From Pelotomaculum propionicicum (GTDB lineage: Bacteria; Bacillota; Desulfotomaculia; Desulfotomaculales; Pelotomaculaceae), in assembly GCF_004369225.1 (NCBI RefSeq), contig NZ_QFFZ01000031.1:1-44278 (forward strand): DNA of 44,278 nucleotides. Direction: 5' to 3'. The position numbers and the translations under genes are program-made. Below are positions 1-7,679 of this stretch, piece by piece; the stretch's first letter is position 1, and each line of letters begins with the position of its first letter. The notes under the pieces are model-generated. The model saw only the letters and a list, made by a program, of their open reading frames with translations. It did not search any database and was not told the origin of the DNA.

Positions 1-2
1 AC

Positions 3-266
3 ATTTTTTCACATGACTGGAATGCGATGCGGGGGTATCATTACCTCATGCATATCGCCCGTATGTTAAATGAAATGGCGCTTCATTCGCTTTACCTGAC
101 GGAACATGTCAAAACAGTCGGGGTTCAGTCTTTCATCAAGAAGTTTTATGAAGCTATGACCTATAGTGAGTTGGATACAGGGCGGCTTCGCCGGCTGACC
201 GAATCTCCCGGTCAATTGCGACTAGTGCGCGAAGAAAATTGGAAAACAAGCCGTTTGGCGGCATAG
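3..266 (+). CDS. C-terminal fragment of a probable transposase (truncated by window edge)
   Basis: The frame is open from the left edge and ends at a TAG. The visible 87 residues start with a His-Asp-Trp-Asn-Ala-Met stretch followed by GYHYLMHIARMLN. This resembles the end of a family of Firmicutes DDE transposases that finish with an 'HNW..M.GYHYLMR..H..N' block; that is recalled family similarity, not a search result. The ATG at 27 is internal, because coding potential continues upstream of it. No DDE catalytic residues fall inside the window. It is probably the tail of an insertion sequence whose right end lies in the non-coding DNA that follows. Another protein of unknown function remains possible. 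Confidence 0.5.
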   Translation: MFSHDWNAMRGYHYLMHIARMLNEMALHSLYLTEHVKTVGVQSFIKKFYEAMTYSELDTGRLRRLTESPGQLRLVREENWKTSRLAA

Positions 267-566
267 CGAATTGAACTGATACAGACAGCTTAGGCAGCGG
301 TTGCGCGGCGCTACTCGTCTTTCCGTTGAAGATGTCCGGCATGCTAAAACGAGCAGAAACGGTTTAGTTAAGGATGTGTTGATACGGATAAACCGGTGAT
401 TTTTGGAATAACCGAATAGGCAATAGTTGCGAAAACGTCAATTCCAGACCCCGCAAGATTTAAAAAACATTTTCATGCGTCAGCTCTGAGCGTTCCCTAG
501 CGTGCTTTTTTTGGGTGCGGTAGTGTGATATAATATATTGCATATTTTGTAAGCGGAGGGCCTGCG
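267..566. other. Non-coding stretch between transposase tail and CCA-enzyme gene
   Basis: I see no convincing gene here. A -10-like TATAAT lies at 529-534, 33 bases before the GTG start of the next gene, but only a poor T-rich -35 (506-511) sits 17 bases upstream. GGAGGG at 556-561 is the ribosome-binding site of the next gene. The right end of an insertion sequence may be hidden in 270-480, but I could not identify a terminal inverted repeat because the left end is outside the window. Confidence 0.5.
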
Positions 567-3206
567 GTGGAAATAATTACTACCCACACTAATACAGACA
601 TGGACGCTCTCGCTTCCATGGTAGCCGCGCAGAAGCTGTACCCCGGCGCAGTAATGGTTTTCCCCGGCCCGCTTCTCAAAAATGTTGAGGAGTTCATGGC
701 CCTGCACAAGGACACTCTAAACGTGAGGACAGTAAGGGACATTGAACCCCGCTTGATTGAAAGGGTTATTCTGGTTGACACGAAGTCGCCGGGCCGACTG
801 GACAAGCTGGCCCAGCTGCTGGAGAAGCCGGATATCGATATCCACATCTATGACCACCACCCCCGCGGCGAAGGTGACGCCAGGGGCAAACTGGAAGTGG
901 TTGAAATGGTAGGGGCAACCACAACACTGCTGGTGGAAAAAATTATAAAGAAAAATTTAAAAATTACACCAGTAGAAGCAACTGTGCTCTCGCTGGGTAT
1001 CTATGAGGACACTGGCTCTCTCGTTTTTTCCAGCACGACACCGCGGGATGCAGCGGCTGTTTCCTACCTGCTGTCTCAGGGAGCCAACCTGGCCGTGGTG
1101 GCGGATTTTTTGGAGCGCCCGCTCAGCGAAGGGCAGCGGGCTTTACTGAAAGCCCTCCTGGTGTCGGCTGAACGCTATGAGATTAACGGGATTAAATTTC
1201 TGATCGCCAAAGGAACTGTAGATGAGTTTGTGGGAGGGCTTGACCTTTTAACCCATAAACTTGTTGATTTTGCCCACCTGGACGCTGTGTTCACTGTAGT
1301 GGAAATGGACGACAGGGTCTATCTAGTGGCCCGCAGCAATATCCCTGAGGTCAGCGTTAAGGATATTCTTGACGTTTTCGGTGGAGGGGGGCACCCGTCA
1401 GCCGCCTCTGCCATCATTAAAAAGGCAAAAGTTGAAGATGTGGCGGAGCTTCTGCTTGAGACAATCCGCTCTAAAGCCAGGCCGCCGACTACTGCCGCTG
1501 ATATAATGTCCAGCCCGGTAAAAACTATAACTCAGGAAATGGTTATTGAAGAGGCCGGGCGGATTATGCTCAGGTACGGCCATACCGGCCTGCCGGTGGT
1601 AAAAGGCGACCAGGTGGTGGGCGTGATATCCCGCCGCGATGTAGAAAAAGCTACCCACCACGGCCTCGGGCACGCTCCTGTAAAAGGGTTCATGACCAGC
1701 AACCTGGTCACTGCCGGCCCCGGGACGCCTGTTTCAGTGGTCCGTGAACTGATGATTGAGCATGACATAGGAAGGCTGCCGGTGCTCAAAGAAGGCAAAC
1801 TGGTGGGGATCGTATCCCGGACCGATGTTCTGCGCACGCTGCACGGTGAGGTGCAGGCAAGGCATGAGAAATTGCACAACAGCGCCAAACCCGACAAATC
1901 GGACAAAAACATCCGGGAACTGATGTACCGGGGGCTGTCGGCTGAGTATGTACTGATCCTGGAACGCGCCGGGGAGGTGGCCGCCAGGCTGGGCTATAAG
2001 GTTTTTGCGGCGGGCGGCATTGTGCGCGACTTGCTGCTGGGCATGGAATGCCTGGACATAGACCTGGTGGTTGAAGGGGACGGTATGGAACTGGCCCGGG
2101 CACTGAGTTTGGAATACGGCGGCAGGGTGCGGGTCCACCCCAAATTTCATACCGCCACTGTATATTTTGCCGACGGACGGCAGGTGGACGTGGCTACGGC
2201 GCGGGTTGAGTTTTACCAGTACCCCGCGGCCATGCCTCAGGTGGAAACTTCTTCACTGCACCAGGACCTGTACCGGCGCGATTTTACCATAAACGCCATG
2301 GCGGTCTCACTGAACAAGGATGATTTCGGCGATGTGGTGGATTTCTTTGGCGGCAGGGAGGACCTGGAGCGGGGCCTGCTGCGTGTCCTGCACAATCTGA
2401 GCTTTATTGAAGACCCGACCAGGGTTTTAAGAGGAATAAGGTTTGAGAAACGGTATAATATAAGTTTTGAACCGCAGACTTTAAAACTGGCCAGAGAGGC
2501 CGTACAAAACAATATGCTCGCCAGGGTTTCACTGGAGCGGGTTTGGGAAGAAATAAGGCACCTGCTGATGGAGCCGCGCCCGAGTCTGGGTCTGGCGCGC
2601 CTGGTTGAGCTGCAGCTGTGGGAATATCTATTTCCAGGTGTGCTGTATGCCGCTAACAAAGTAGTGCTCGACGAGCTGCACCTTTCCATTAAGGTACTGC
2701 GTTCCTGGGATTTGGAGGAACCGGACGAGCCGTGGATGGTCTACCTGATCGCGATCCTGCACCAGACGGACAGCGAGAAAGCCAGGGAGATCTGCCTAAG
2801 GTACCACCTTAACAAAAGGCAGTTGGAAAAGGTTTCAGCCGCTTTGAAGGGCTGGCGCGGCGTAATGGAAGGACTTAACCACCCGGAAGGCCTGAACACT
2901 AGTGTATTGGCCAGGCGGGTTATGAACGTGCCGAGGGAATGCTACCCGCTGATACTAGCTTATCTCGTCAACTATGTCACCAGGAGGAGGTTCCGGCAGG
3001 TCCTTACCGCTGTATTTTACGATAAGCCCTCTATTAACGGCAAGGATCTCCGCGCTTTGGGCTTTAAGCCGGGGCCGGCTTTCAAGATGGCGCTGGATGC
3101 GGTCTGGCAGGCGCGCATTGACGGACTGGTGCGGACCAAACAGGAAGAACTCATCTATGCGAAGGAATACCTGTCCGGTTACGAAGGAGCGATAAACGAT
3201 GTTTAA
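567..3206 (+). CDS. DHH/DHHA1 - tandem CBS - CCA-adding/poly(A) polymerase fusion
   Basis: This is an 879-residue fusion. Residues 1-300 form a DHH phosphoesterase unit: HTNTDMDALASM near the N-terminus, DHH at 96-98, and the DHHA1 signature GGGGHPSAAS at 272-281. Two CBS domains follow at about 310-362 and 369-428. They usually bind adenine nucleotides and suggest allosteric control. From about residue 470 to the end it is a class II tRNA nucleotidyltransferase/poly(A) polymerase, with the GG...R element (AAGGIVRDLLLG) and the metal-binding D497-x-D499. The expected role is adding or repairing the tRNA 3' CCA end, or A-addition; the DHH part could act as a nanoRNase or pAp phosphatase. The start is GTG 567 with GGAGGG upstream. 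The next gene overlaps its end by 8 bases. Whether it adds CCA or only A cannot be told by eye. Confidence 0.92.
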   Translation: MEIITTHTNTDMDALASMVAAQKLYPGAVMVFPGPLLKNVEEFMALHKDTLNVRTVRDIEPRLIERVILVDTKSPGRLDKLAQLLEKPDIDIHIYDHHPRGEGDARGKLEVVEMVGATTTLLVEKIIKKNLKITPVEATVLSLGIYEDTGSLVFSSTTPRDAAAVSYLLSQGANLAVVADFLERPLSEGQRALLKALLVSAERYEINGIKFLIAKGTVDEFVGGLDLLTHKLVDFAHLDAVFTVVEMDDRVYLVARSNIPEVSVKDILDVFGGGGHPSAASAIIKKAKVEDVAELLLETIRSKARPPTTAADIMSSPVKTITQEMVIEEAGRIMLRYGHTGLPVVKGDQVVGVISRRDVEKATHHGLGHAPVKGFMTSNLVTAGPGTPVSVVRELMIEHDIGRLPVLKEGKLVGIVSRTDVLRTLHGEVQARHEKLHNSAKPDKSDKNIRELMYRGLSAEYVLILERAGEVAARLGYKVFAAGGIVRDLLLGMECLDIDLVVEGDGMELARALSLEYGGRVRVHPKFHTATVYFADGRQVDVATARVEFYQYPAAMPQVETSSLHQDLYRRDFTINAMAVSLNKDDFGDVVDFFGGREDLERGLLRVLHNLSFIEDPTRVLRGIRFEKRYNISFEPQTLKLAREAVQNNMLARVSLERVWEEIRHLLMEPRPSLGLARLVELQLWEYLFPGVLYAANKVVLDELHLSIKVLRSWDLEEPDEPWMVYLIAILHQTDSEKAREICLRYHLNKRQLEKVSAALKGWRGVMEGLNHPEGLNTSVLARRVMNVPRECYPLILAYLVNYVTRRRFRQVLTAVFYDKPSINGKDLRALGFKPGPAFKMALDAVWQARIDGLVRTKQEELIYAKEYLSGYEGAINDV

Positions 3207-3831
3207 TTTCCCCAGCCTGGAAAGCATAGCACTGATGCTGCCGGCGATAGTAATTGGCCTGACCTTTCACGAGTACGCCCACGGCTATGTTGCCTACCGT
3301 CTGGGAGACAATACGGCACGCGACCACGGCCGGCTTACGATTAACCCGCTGGCTCATGTGGACCCTGTAGGCCTGATCCTGCTCTTTCTGGCCGGTTTTG
3401 GCTGGGCTAAGCCCGTGCCCGTGAACCCTTACAACCTTAAAGGGGATGTTCAGAAAGGCATGCTTTACGTATCCCTGGCCGGTCCCACCATGAACTTGCT
3501 GCTGGCTATAGCCGGGGCGATTGTCTGGGGCGCTCTGGCTGGATTTAAAATGCGTTATTTCAGTGATATCATGGAGTACATTATTCATATTAACATAGTG
3601 CTGGCTATCTTTAACCTGATTCCTGTGCCTCCCCTGGACGGCTCGAAAATTCTGGCCGGCATCCTGCCCGGCCGGCAGAACTGGCTGTACCAGCTAGAAA
3701 CATACGGTGTTATCATTTTAATCCTGCTGGTGTTTTCAGGGGCTATAGGCTATATCTTTAATATTTTTGTAAGACCTATTGTCATAGCTTTATATTCTCT
3801 CGCAAGATTTATTTCAAGCATCACATTTTAA
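3199..3831 (+). CDS. M50 family site-2-type membrane metalloprotease (YwhC-like)
   Basis: This 210-residue protein is mostly hydrophobic. It carries the zinc-metalloprotease motif HEYAH (H24, E25, H28) in the first membrane segment and the second metal-ligand region NLIPVPPLDGSKIL near residue 145. This is the compact M50 type without a PDZ domain, distinct from RseP further along this window. It would cut substrates within the membrane, but the substrate is unknown. The ATG overlaps the upstream gene by 8 bases, with AAGGAG at 3184-3189 as ribosome-binding site, so the two are translationally coupled. trpS follows after 34 bases, an arrangement common in Clostridia (recalled). Confidence 0.9.
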   Translation: MFNFPSLESIALMLPAIVIGLTFHEYAHGYVAYRLGDNTARDHGRLTINPLAHVDPVGLILLFLAGFGWAKPVPVNPYNLKGDVQKGMLYVSLAGPTMNLLLAIAGAIVWGALAGFKMRYFSDIMEYIIHINIVLAIFNLIPVPPLDGSKILAGILPGRQNWLYQLETYGVIILILLVFSGAIGYIFNIFVRPIVIALYSLARFISSITF

Positions 3832-3865
3832 ACAAACAACTCATACTGATTAATAGGAGGTAAAC

Positions 3866-4840
3866 ATGCGCATACTTTCAGGTATTCAGCCCTCGGGCTC
3901 ATTGCACCTGGGCAACTATTTCGGAATGATGAAAAGGATGGTGGATTACCAGGAAAACAATGAATTGTTTTGTTTTTTGGTTAACTACCACGCTCTTACT
4001 TCAGTATTCGACGCCCCTTTCTTAAGGCGCCAGACTTACGAAGCCGCCTGTGATTTTCTGGCCCTGGGGCTTGATCCGGCTAAATCGGTTTTTTGGGTGC
4101 AGGCCGACGTGCCGGAAGTGACCGAGTTGACCTGGCTTCTCTCCAATGTAACAGGTGTAGGTTTGCTTGAGAGAAACCATTCTTATAAAGACAAAACCGC
4201 CAAAGGTATCCCCGCCAGCCAGGGTTTATTCTCCTACCCGGTGCTGATGGCTGCCGACATCCTGCTGTACGGGGCCGAAAAGGTACCGGTGGGGAAAGAC
4301 CAGAAGCAGCACCTCGAAATTACACGGGATATCGCCATCCGGTTCAACAATACTTACGGCGATACCTTTGTGATACCGGAACCGGATATTGAAGACGAAC
4401 TGGCGGTGGTGCCGGGTATTGACGGCCAGAAGATGTCCAAGTCATACGGCAACGCTATTGAGATTTTCACCGATGAAAAATCACTGAAGAAAAAGGTAAT
4501 GAGCATCAAGACGGACTCTACCCCGGTGGATCAGCCGAAGCCTATTGAAGGAAACCCCTTGTATGAAATCTATGCGCTGTTTCTGGATGATAGGGGCAAA
4601 AAAGAGCTCAAGGAGAGGTTCCTCACCCCCGGCCTGAAATACGGCGACGTGAAAAAAGAAATCTTGGGTGTCATCTGGGATTATTTCGAACCTTACCGGA
4701 ATGAGCGGAAAAAGCTGGCCGAAGACAGGCAATTCGTAGTGGACACCATGCGGGAAGGCGCCCGCAAAGCAAGACAGGTGGCCACCGTCTACCTGGAGAA
4801 AGCCAGGCGAAACGTGGGATTGGATTACTGGAACAAATAA
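3866..4840 (+). CDS. trpS: Tryptophanyl-tRNA synthetase
   Basis: TrpRS (324 residues, normal for the bacterial enzyme) charges tRNA-Trp with tryptophan using ATP in the cytoplasm. The class I signatures are clear: the HIGH equivalent HLGN at residues 14-17, in the typical PSGSLHLGNYFG context, and KMSKS at 189-193. AGGAGG ends 6 bases before the ATG. It is the last gene of the run that starts at 567 and is followed directly by a strong terminator. No T-box leader is visible in the 34 bases upstream, so any tryptophan control would have to act on the whole operon. Confidence 0.97.
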   Translation: MRILSGIQPSGSLHLGNYFGMMKRMVDYQENNELFCFLVNYHALTSVFDAPFLRRQTYEAACDFLALGLDPAKSVFWVQADVPEVTELTWLLSNVTGVGLLERNHSYKDKTAKGIPASQGLFSYPVLMAADILLYGAEKVPVGKDQKQHLEITRDIAIRFNNTYGDTFVIPEPDIEDELAVVPGIDGQKMSKSYGNAIEIFTDEKSLKKKVMSIKTDSTPVDQPKPIEGNPLYEIYALFLDDRGKKELKERFLTPGLKYGDVKKEILGVIWDYFEPYRNERKKLAEDRQFVVDTMREGARKARQVATVYLEKARRNVGLDYWNK

Positions 4841-4848
4841 CACAAACA

Positions 4849-4880
4849 GCCGCCGGGCCTCAGGCCGGCGGCTTTATTAT
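4849..4880 (+). terminator. Rho-independent terminator after trpS
   Basis: An 8-bp G+C stem (GCCGCCGG / CCGGCGGC) with an 8-base loop is followed by TTTATTAT, 8 bases after the trpS stop. The gene on the other side is convergent, so this hairpin separates the two units. Confidence 0.85.
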
Positions 4881-4906
4881 GCATCAAAACCGTCTCTAAT
4901 TTCCGC

Positions 4907-5284
4907 TCAATGATGGGTGGAAGACTCTTCATACTCAAGGAGAAACTCCTCTAATATCCCTTTAACTTCTTCATACAAATGCGTTTGCCCTTCCAAGATA
5001 ATATTCTGCAAGCCGTTTGCTGTGTTCAAAGATTTGATACGGCATTTTCTTTTTTTTGATTCAAAAATGAAGATAAGGTCAATAATATCATCTTTACTCA
5101 TTGGAGTAATCTGAAATTTAGTGTTCAATAACCGGGATAGTATGTTTTTAACATCTAAACAGGCTTTTTGCTCGCCCTTAATATATGTTTCGTAGACATT
5201 ATTATCATCTGAAACCGGCTCAATAAATTTACTGATTTTATAGTCCATAAACTTTATAAGATTCTGTAAATCTTCCTTATACAT
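4907..5284 (-). CDS. Hypothetical protein, unrecognised (125 aa)
   Basis: I do not recognise this protein. It is the only plausible minus-strand gene in the window. Read on the minus strand, AAGAGAAGGA lies about 6 bases before the ATG, a good ribosome-binding site. The protein is charged, probably soluble and mostly helical, with no membrane segment or signal peptide. It is rich in Lys, Glu, Ile and Asn, and its A+T content is clearly higher than that of the neighbours, which suggests recent acquisition. The ends are Glu/Ser/His-rich (EEFLLEYEESSTHH at the C-terminus). It converges with trpS and diverges from the DUF2953-ytfJ unit, so it is its own transcription unit. Confidence is for it being a gene, not for any function. 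Confidence 0.65.
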   Translation of the reverse strand: MYKEDLQNLIKFMDYKISKFIEPVSDDNNVYETYIKGEQKACLDVKNILSRLLNTKFQITPMSKDDIIDLIFIFESKKRKCRIKSLNTANGLQNIILEGQTHLYEEVKGILEEFLLEYEESSTHH

Positions 5285-5395
5285 ATTTAATCCTTCTCTT
5301 TTGAGCCCCTATGGGTTTTTATTTAATTTTTATTAGTATATGTAAATTTAGATTCATCTGATACATGATTTGGAAAATCAGATAGGACAGGTTAA

Positions 5396-5425
5396 GTATA
5401 TTCCCGCCCAAAGGTGGAAAAATAT
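5396..5425 (+). promoter_or_regulatory. Candidate sigma-F (forespore) promoter for DUF2953-ytfJ
   Basis: GTATA at 5396-5400, a 15-base spacer, then GGAAAAATAT at 5416-5425. The B. subtilis sigma-F consensus is roughly GYATA, 15-16 bases, GGNNANANTN. The -35 matches fully and the -10 misses one defined position. In B. subtilis ytfJ is reported as forespore-expressed, which fits. It lies just upstream of the gene pair and overlaps the alternative upstream GTG (5414). Confidence 0.45.
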
Positions 5426-5443
5426 ACCCAAGGAGGGAGGAAG

Positions 5444-6130
5444 GTGGGCAGGGCATACCTACTGGTTATTCTCGCGGCATTCTTTTTACTTGTCATTTTC
5501 CTTTCTAAAATAACAATGCAGCTGCGCTACCGGAGGTCGGGGAAGGATGATCATTTCGCTTTGGATTTCTCGCTCTGGCGCGGTATTATCCATTACAAAC
5601 TTGAAATACCCATCATTAAAAAACATGCTGTCGAAAGAGAAAAAACCGGGAGAAGGTTTAGCCTGGGCTCTCTCTTGCGGCCGGTGTTAAGGCCGGCTTT
5701 TAAGATCCGGACTGAACTTGAAGGGAAAGGCGGCAGGGCGATTACGGAGGAGAAGGCGAAAATTCCCGTCCCTGGTCCGGCCAAGATGGTGGAGTTGTTT
5801 CTTAACGCGGTGCGCAAGTTTAAAAAATACTACCCGACTGTTCTATTCATGTTGCAACGGGTTAAACTCAGCCGTTTCCACTGGCAGACTGAAATAGGAT
5901 CGGAAGAGCCCTCCCAAACCGGAATATTAGTGGGTACGGCCTGGGGTTTAAAAGGTTTTCTGCTGTCTTTGATCTACTGCTTGTTTTACCCGGGTGTCAG
6001 GCCTGTAGTAAGCATTAAGCCCAGTTATGACAAAGTTTGTTTTAACACATCTGTTGACTGCATATTTGAAGTTAGAATTGGCCATATTATTTTTACGGGT
6101 TTTAAAATGCTGGTCGTAAAACTCAAATAA
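5444..6130 (+). CDS. DUF2953 family protein (YtfI-like), sporulation-associated
   Basis: 228 residues from the chosen start. An N-terminal hydrophobic helix (AYLLVILAAFFLLVIFL) is followed by a basic soluble part. Near the C-terminus a second hydrophobic stretch, containing LLSLIYCLFYP, is followed by a short hydrophobic tail. It is recognised mainly through context: DUF2953 proteins sit directly upstream of ytfJ in spore formers (ytfI-ytfJ in B. subtilis). I take GTG 5444 as start because AGGAGGGAGG at 5431-5440 ends 3 bases before it, with the AGGAGG core at 7 bases. An in-frame GTG at 5414 lies inside the putative promoter and has no ribosome-binding site. The biochemical role is unknown; a membrane partner for YtfJ is inference. 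Confidence 0.75.
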   Translation: MGRAYLLVILAAFFLLVIFLSKITMQLRYRRSGKDDHFALDFSLWRGIIHYKLEIPIIKKHAVEREKTGRRFSLGSLLRPVLRPAFKIRTELEGKGGRAITEEKAKIPVPGPAKMVELFLNAVRKFKKYYPTVLFMLQRVKLSRFHWQTEIGSEEPSQTGILVGTAWGLKGFLLSLIYCLFYPGVRPVVSIKPSYDKVCFNTSVDCIFEVRIGHIIFTGFKMLVVKLK

Positions 6131-6152
6131 TACATTGGGTGGGTGAGTTGAC

Positions 6153-6614
6153 TTGCCTGAGCAGAAGCATCCTATAGAAGGATTAATGAAGACGGCCATG
6201 GAAAGCATCAAAGAGATGGTCGACGTGAACACAGTTGTCGGGGATCCGGTTGAGGCGCCTGACGGGACTGTGATAATTCCCATCTCACGTGTAGCCTGTG
6301 GTTTTGCCGCCGGGGGCGGCGAGTTCGATCTGGGCGGTGAGCGCAAGCAAAATGAAGGGGACTCAACTATGCCTGCCTTCGGCGGCGGCAGCGGGGCAGG
6401 TGTTTCAGTAAAACCTATCGGCTTTCTGGTGGTGGGCAACGGCCAGGTAAGGCTGCTGCCGGTAGACGGCAATGCCATTTATGACCGCCTGATAGACCTG
6501 GCGCCGCAGGTGATAGCCCAAATTCAGTCCATGTTCGGGCGCGGCGAGGGAAATGGAGCAAAAATTCAGGTGACCTCCCAGTCACCAACGGCAACATCAC
6601 AAACACTGTCGTAG
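6153..6614 (+). CDS. ytfJ: GerW family sporulation protein YtfJ
   Basis: 153 residues. The family pattern is clear: an N-terminal HPIEGLMKTAMESIKEMVDV helix, then VVGDPVEAPDGTVIIPISRV, a glycine-rich stretch (FGGGSGAGVSVKP) and a C-terminal valine-rich region reading GFLVVGNGQVRLLPV. In B. subtilis YtfJ (GerW) is made in the forespore and is needed for normal spore germination or lytic enzyme function. The start is TTG 6153, preceded by the G-rich GGGTGGGTGAG. The ATG at 6186 would cut off the conserved N-terminus. A terminator follows after 7 bases. It is probably co-transcribed with the DUF2953 gene 22 bases upstream. Confidence 0.92.
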   Translation: MPEQKHPIEGLMKTAMESIKEMVDVNTVVGDPVEAPDGTVIIPISRVACGFAAGGGEFDLGGERKQNEGDSTMPAFGGGSGAGVSVKPIGFLVVGNGQVRLLPVDGNAIYDRLIDLAPQVIAQIQSMFGRGEGNGAKIQVTSQSPTATSQTLS

Positions 6615-6621
6615 TCGAGAG

Positions 6622-6646
6622 CCCGGGTGAAAACCCCGGGTTTTTT
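6622..6646 (+). terminator. Rho-independent terminator after ytfJ
   Basis: A CCCGGG / CCCGGG stem (6622-6627 with 6635-6640) and a 7-base loop are followed by six T residues. Confidence 0.85.
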
Positions 6647-6695
6647 GATCGCGTCATTATGTTAAAAATGCCAGTACAAGCTCGCGGCTAAAGTA

Positions 6696-6724
6696 GCATC
6701 AGTTTAACACCGGTGGAAATAATA
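6696..6724 (+). promoter_or_regulatory. Weak candidate sigma-F/G-like promoter for the NHEJ operon
   Basis: GGAAATAATA at 6715-6724 fits the sigma-F -10 pattern GGNNANANTN at all defined positions. The best -35 is GCATC at 6696-6700, one base off GYATA and with a 14-base spacer, one short. B. subtilis ku and ligD are expressed in the forespore (established), which makes the idea reasonable, but the match is weak. Confidence 0.25.
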
Positions 6725-6760
6725 GAGGAATAAATAAATGAAATCTACGAGGTGTTTGAA

Positions 6761-7639
6761 ATGCGCGCGATTTGGAAAGGCGCCGTCAGTTTCGGCCTTA
6801 TATATGTGCCGGTTAAGCTTTATGCCGCGACTGAACAAAAGGATATTAAATTTAATTACCTCCATGAAAAATGCAAAACGCCGGTGCAGTACAGGAGGTT
6901 TTGCCCCAGCTGCCAGACCGAAGTGCCCATGGAGGAGATCGTGCGGGGCTATGAATATGAAAAAGGGAAATATGTTATTTTGGGTGAAGAGGACTTTGGC
7001 CGGGAAATGCCAAACGGAGCGGGGAAAAGTGTGGAGATACTTGACTTTGTCGACCTGGCCGAGATTGACCCGGTTTATTACGAAAAAGCTTATTACCTCG
7101 CCCCGGGGGAAGGAGGCGCCAAGGTTTATGAGCTGCTGAGAAGGGCGATGGAAGAAACAAACAAGGTGGCTGTGGCCAGGGTGGTTATCCGCAGCCGCGT
7201 GAGCCTTGCCGCCCTGAGAGTCAGCGGCGGCACGCTGGTAATGAGCACCATGCATTACCCGGACGAGATCAGGCCGGCGGGCGTGCTGCCTGAGATGAAC
7301 TACCAGGTAAGCCTGCACGATAACGAAGTGAAGATGGCGGTCAACCTGATTAACAACCTTTCTGCTGAGTTCCGCCCGGAAAAATACACCGACACCTATA
7401 GACAAAAGTTAATGGAAGTAATCCAGTCAAAAATTACAGGTGAGGCCGTGGAAGTACCTGCCAGGCCTGAAACGGGCAAGGTGGTTGACCTGATGGAAGC
7501 CCTCAGGGCCAGTATCAACCTGGCCAAAGAGGATAGATTAAAGCAGGGCAAAGGCGCTGATGGACCTAAAGCTGAAAAAGAGACTGGTGCGGCAAAAATA
7601 ATAAAGAAAGAAAAGGGCGTCCGCAGAAAGACTTCTTAG
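6761..7639 (+). CDS. ku: Ku protein, non-homologous end joining
   Basis: 292 residues, the usual bacterial Ku size. The N-terminus MRAIWKGAVSFGLIYVPVKL is the family signature, and the beta-barrel core runs to about residue 245. The lysine-rich C-terminal tail (KIIKKEKGVRRK) is typical of bacterial Ku and helps DNA binding and ligase recruitment. Ku forms a homodimeric ring on broken DNA ends. A CPSCQTE element near residue 50 and a KCKTP Cys just before it are seen in many bacterial Ku proteins. I use ATG 6761, because GAGGTG lies 6 bases upstream; the GTG at 6752 is part of that ribosome-binding site. First gene of a three-gene NHEJ operon. Confidence 0.96.
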   Translation: MRAIWKGAVSFGLIYVPVKLYAATEQKDIKFNYLHEKCKTPVQYRRFCPSCQTEVPMEEIVRGYEYEKGKYVILGEEDFGREMPNGAGKSVEILDFVDLAEIDPVYYEKAYYLAPGEGGAKVYELLRRAMEETNKVAVARVVIRSRVSLAALRVSGGTLVMSTMHYPDEIRPAGVLPEMNYQVSLHDNEVKMAVNLINNLSAEFRPEKYTDTYRQKLMEVIQSKITGEAVEVPARPETGKVVDLMEALRASINLAKEDRLKQGKGADGPKAEKETGAAKIIKKEKGVRRKTS

Positions 7640-7679
7640 AGCAAATAAATACCTGCAAAAATTTTGGAGGCAGTCGACA

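Noticed and set aside
6704-7405. A 233-codon minus-strand frame opposite ku
   Set aside because: It lies entirely over the well-supported Ku gene and its leader, with no family signature.
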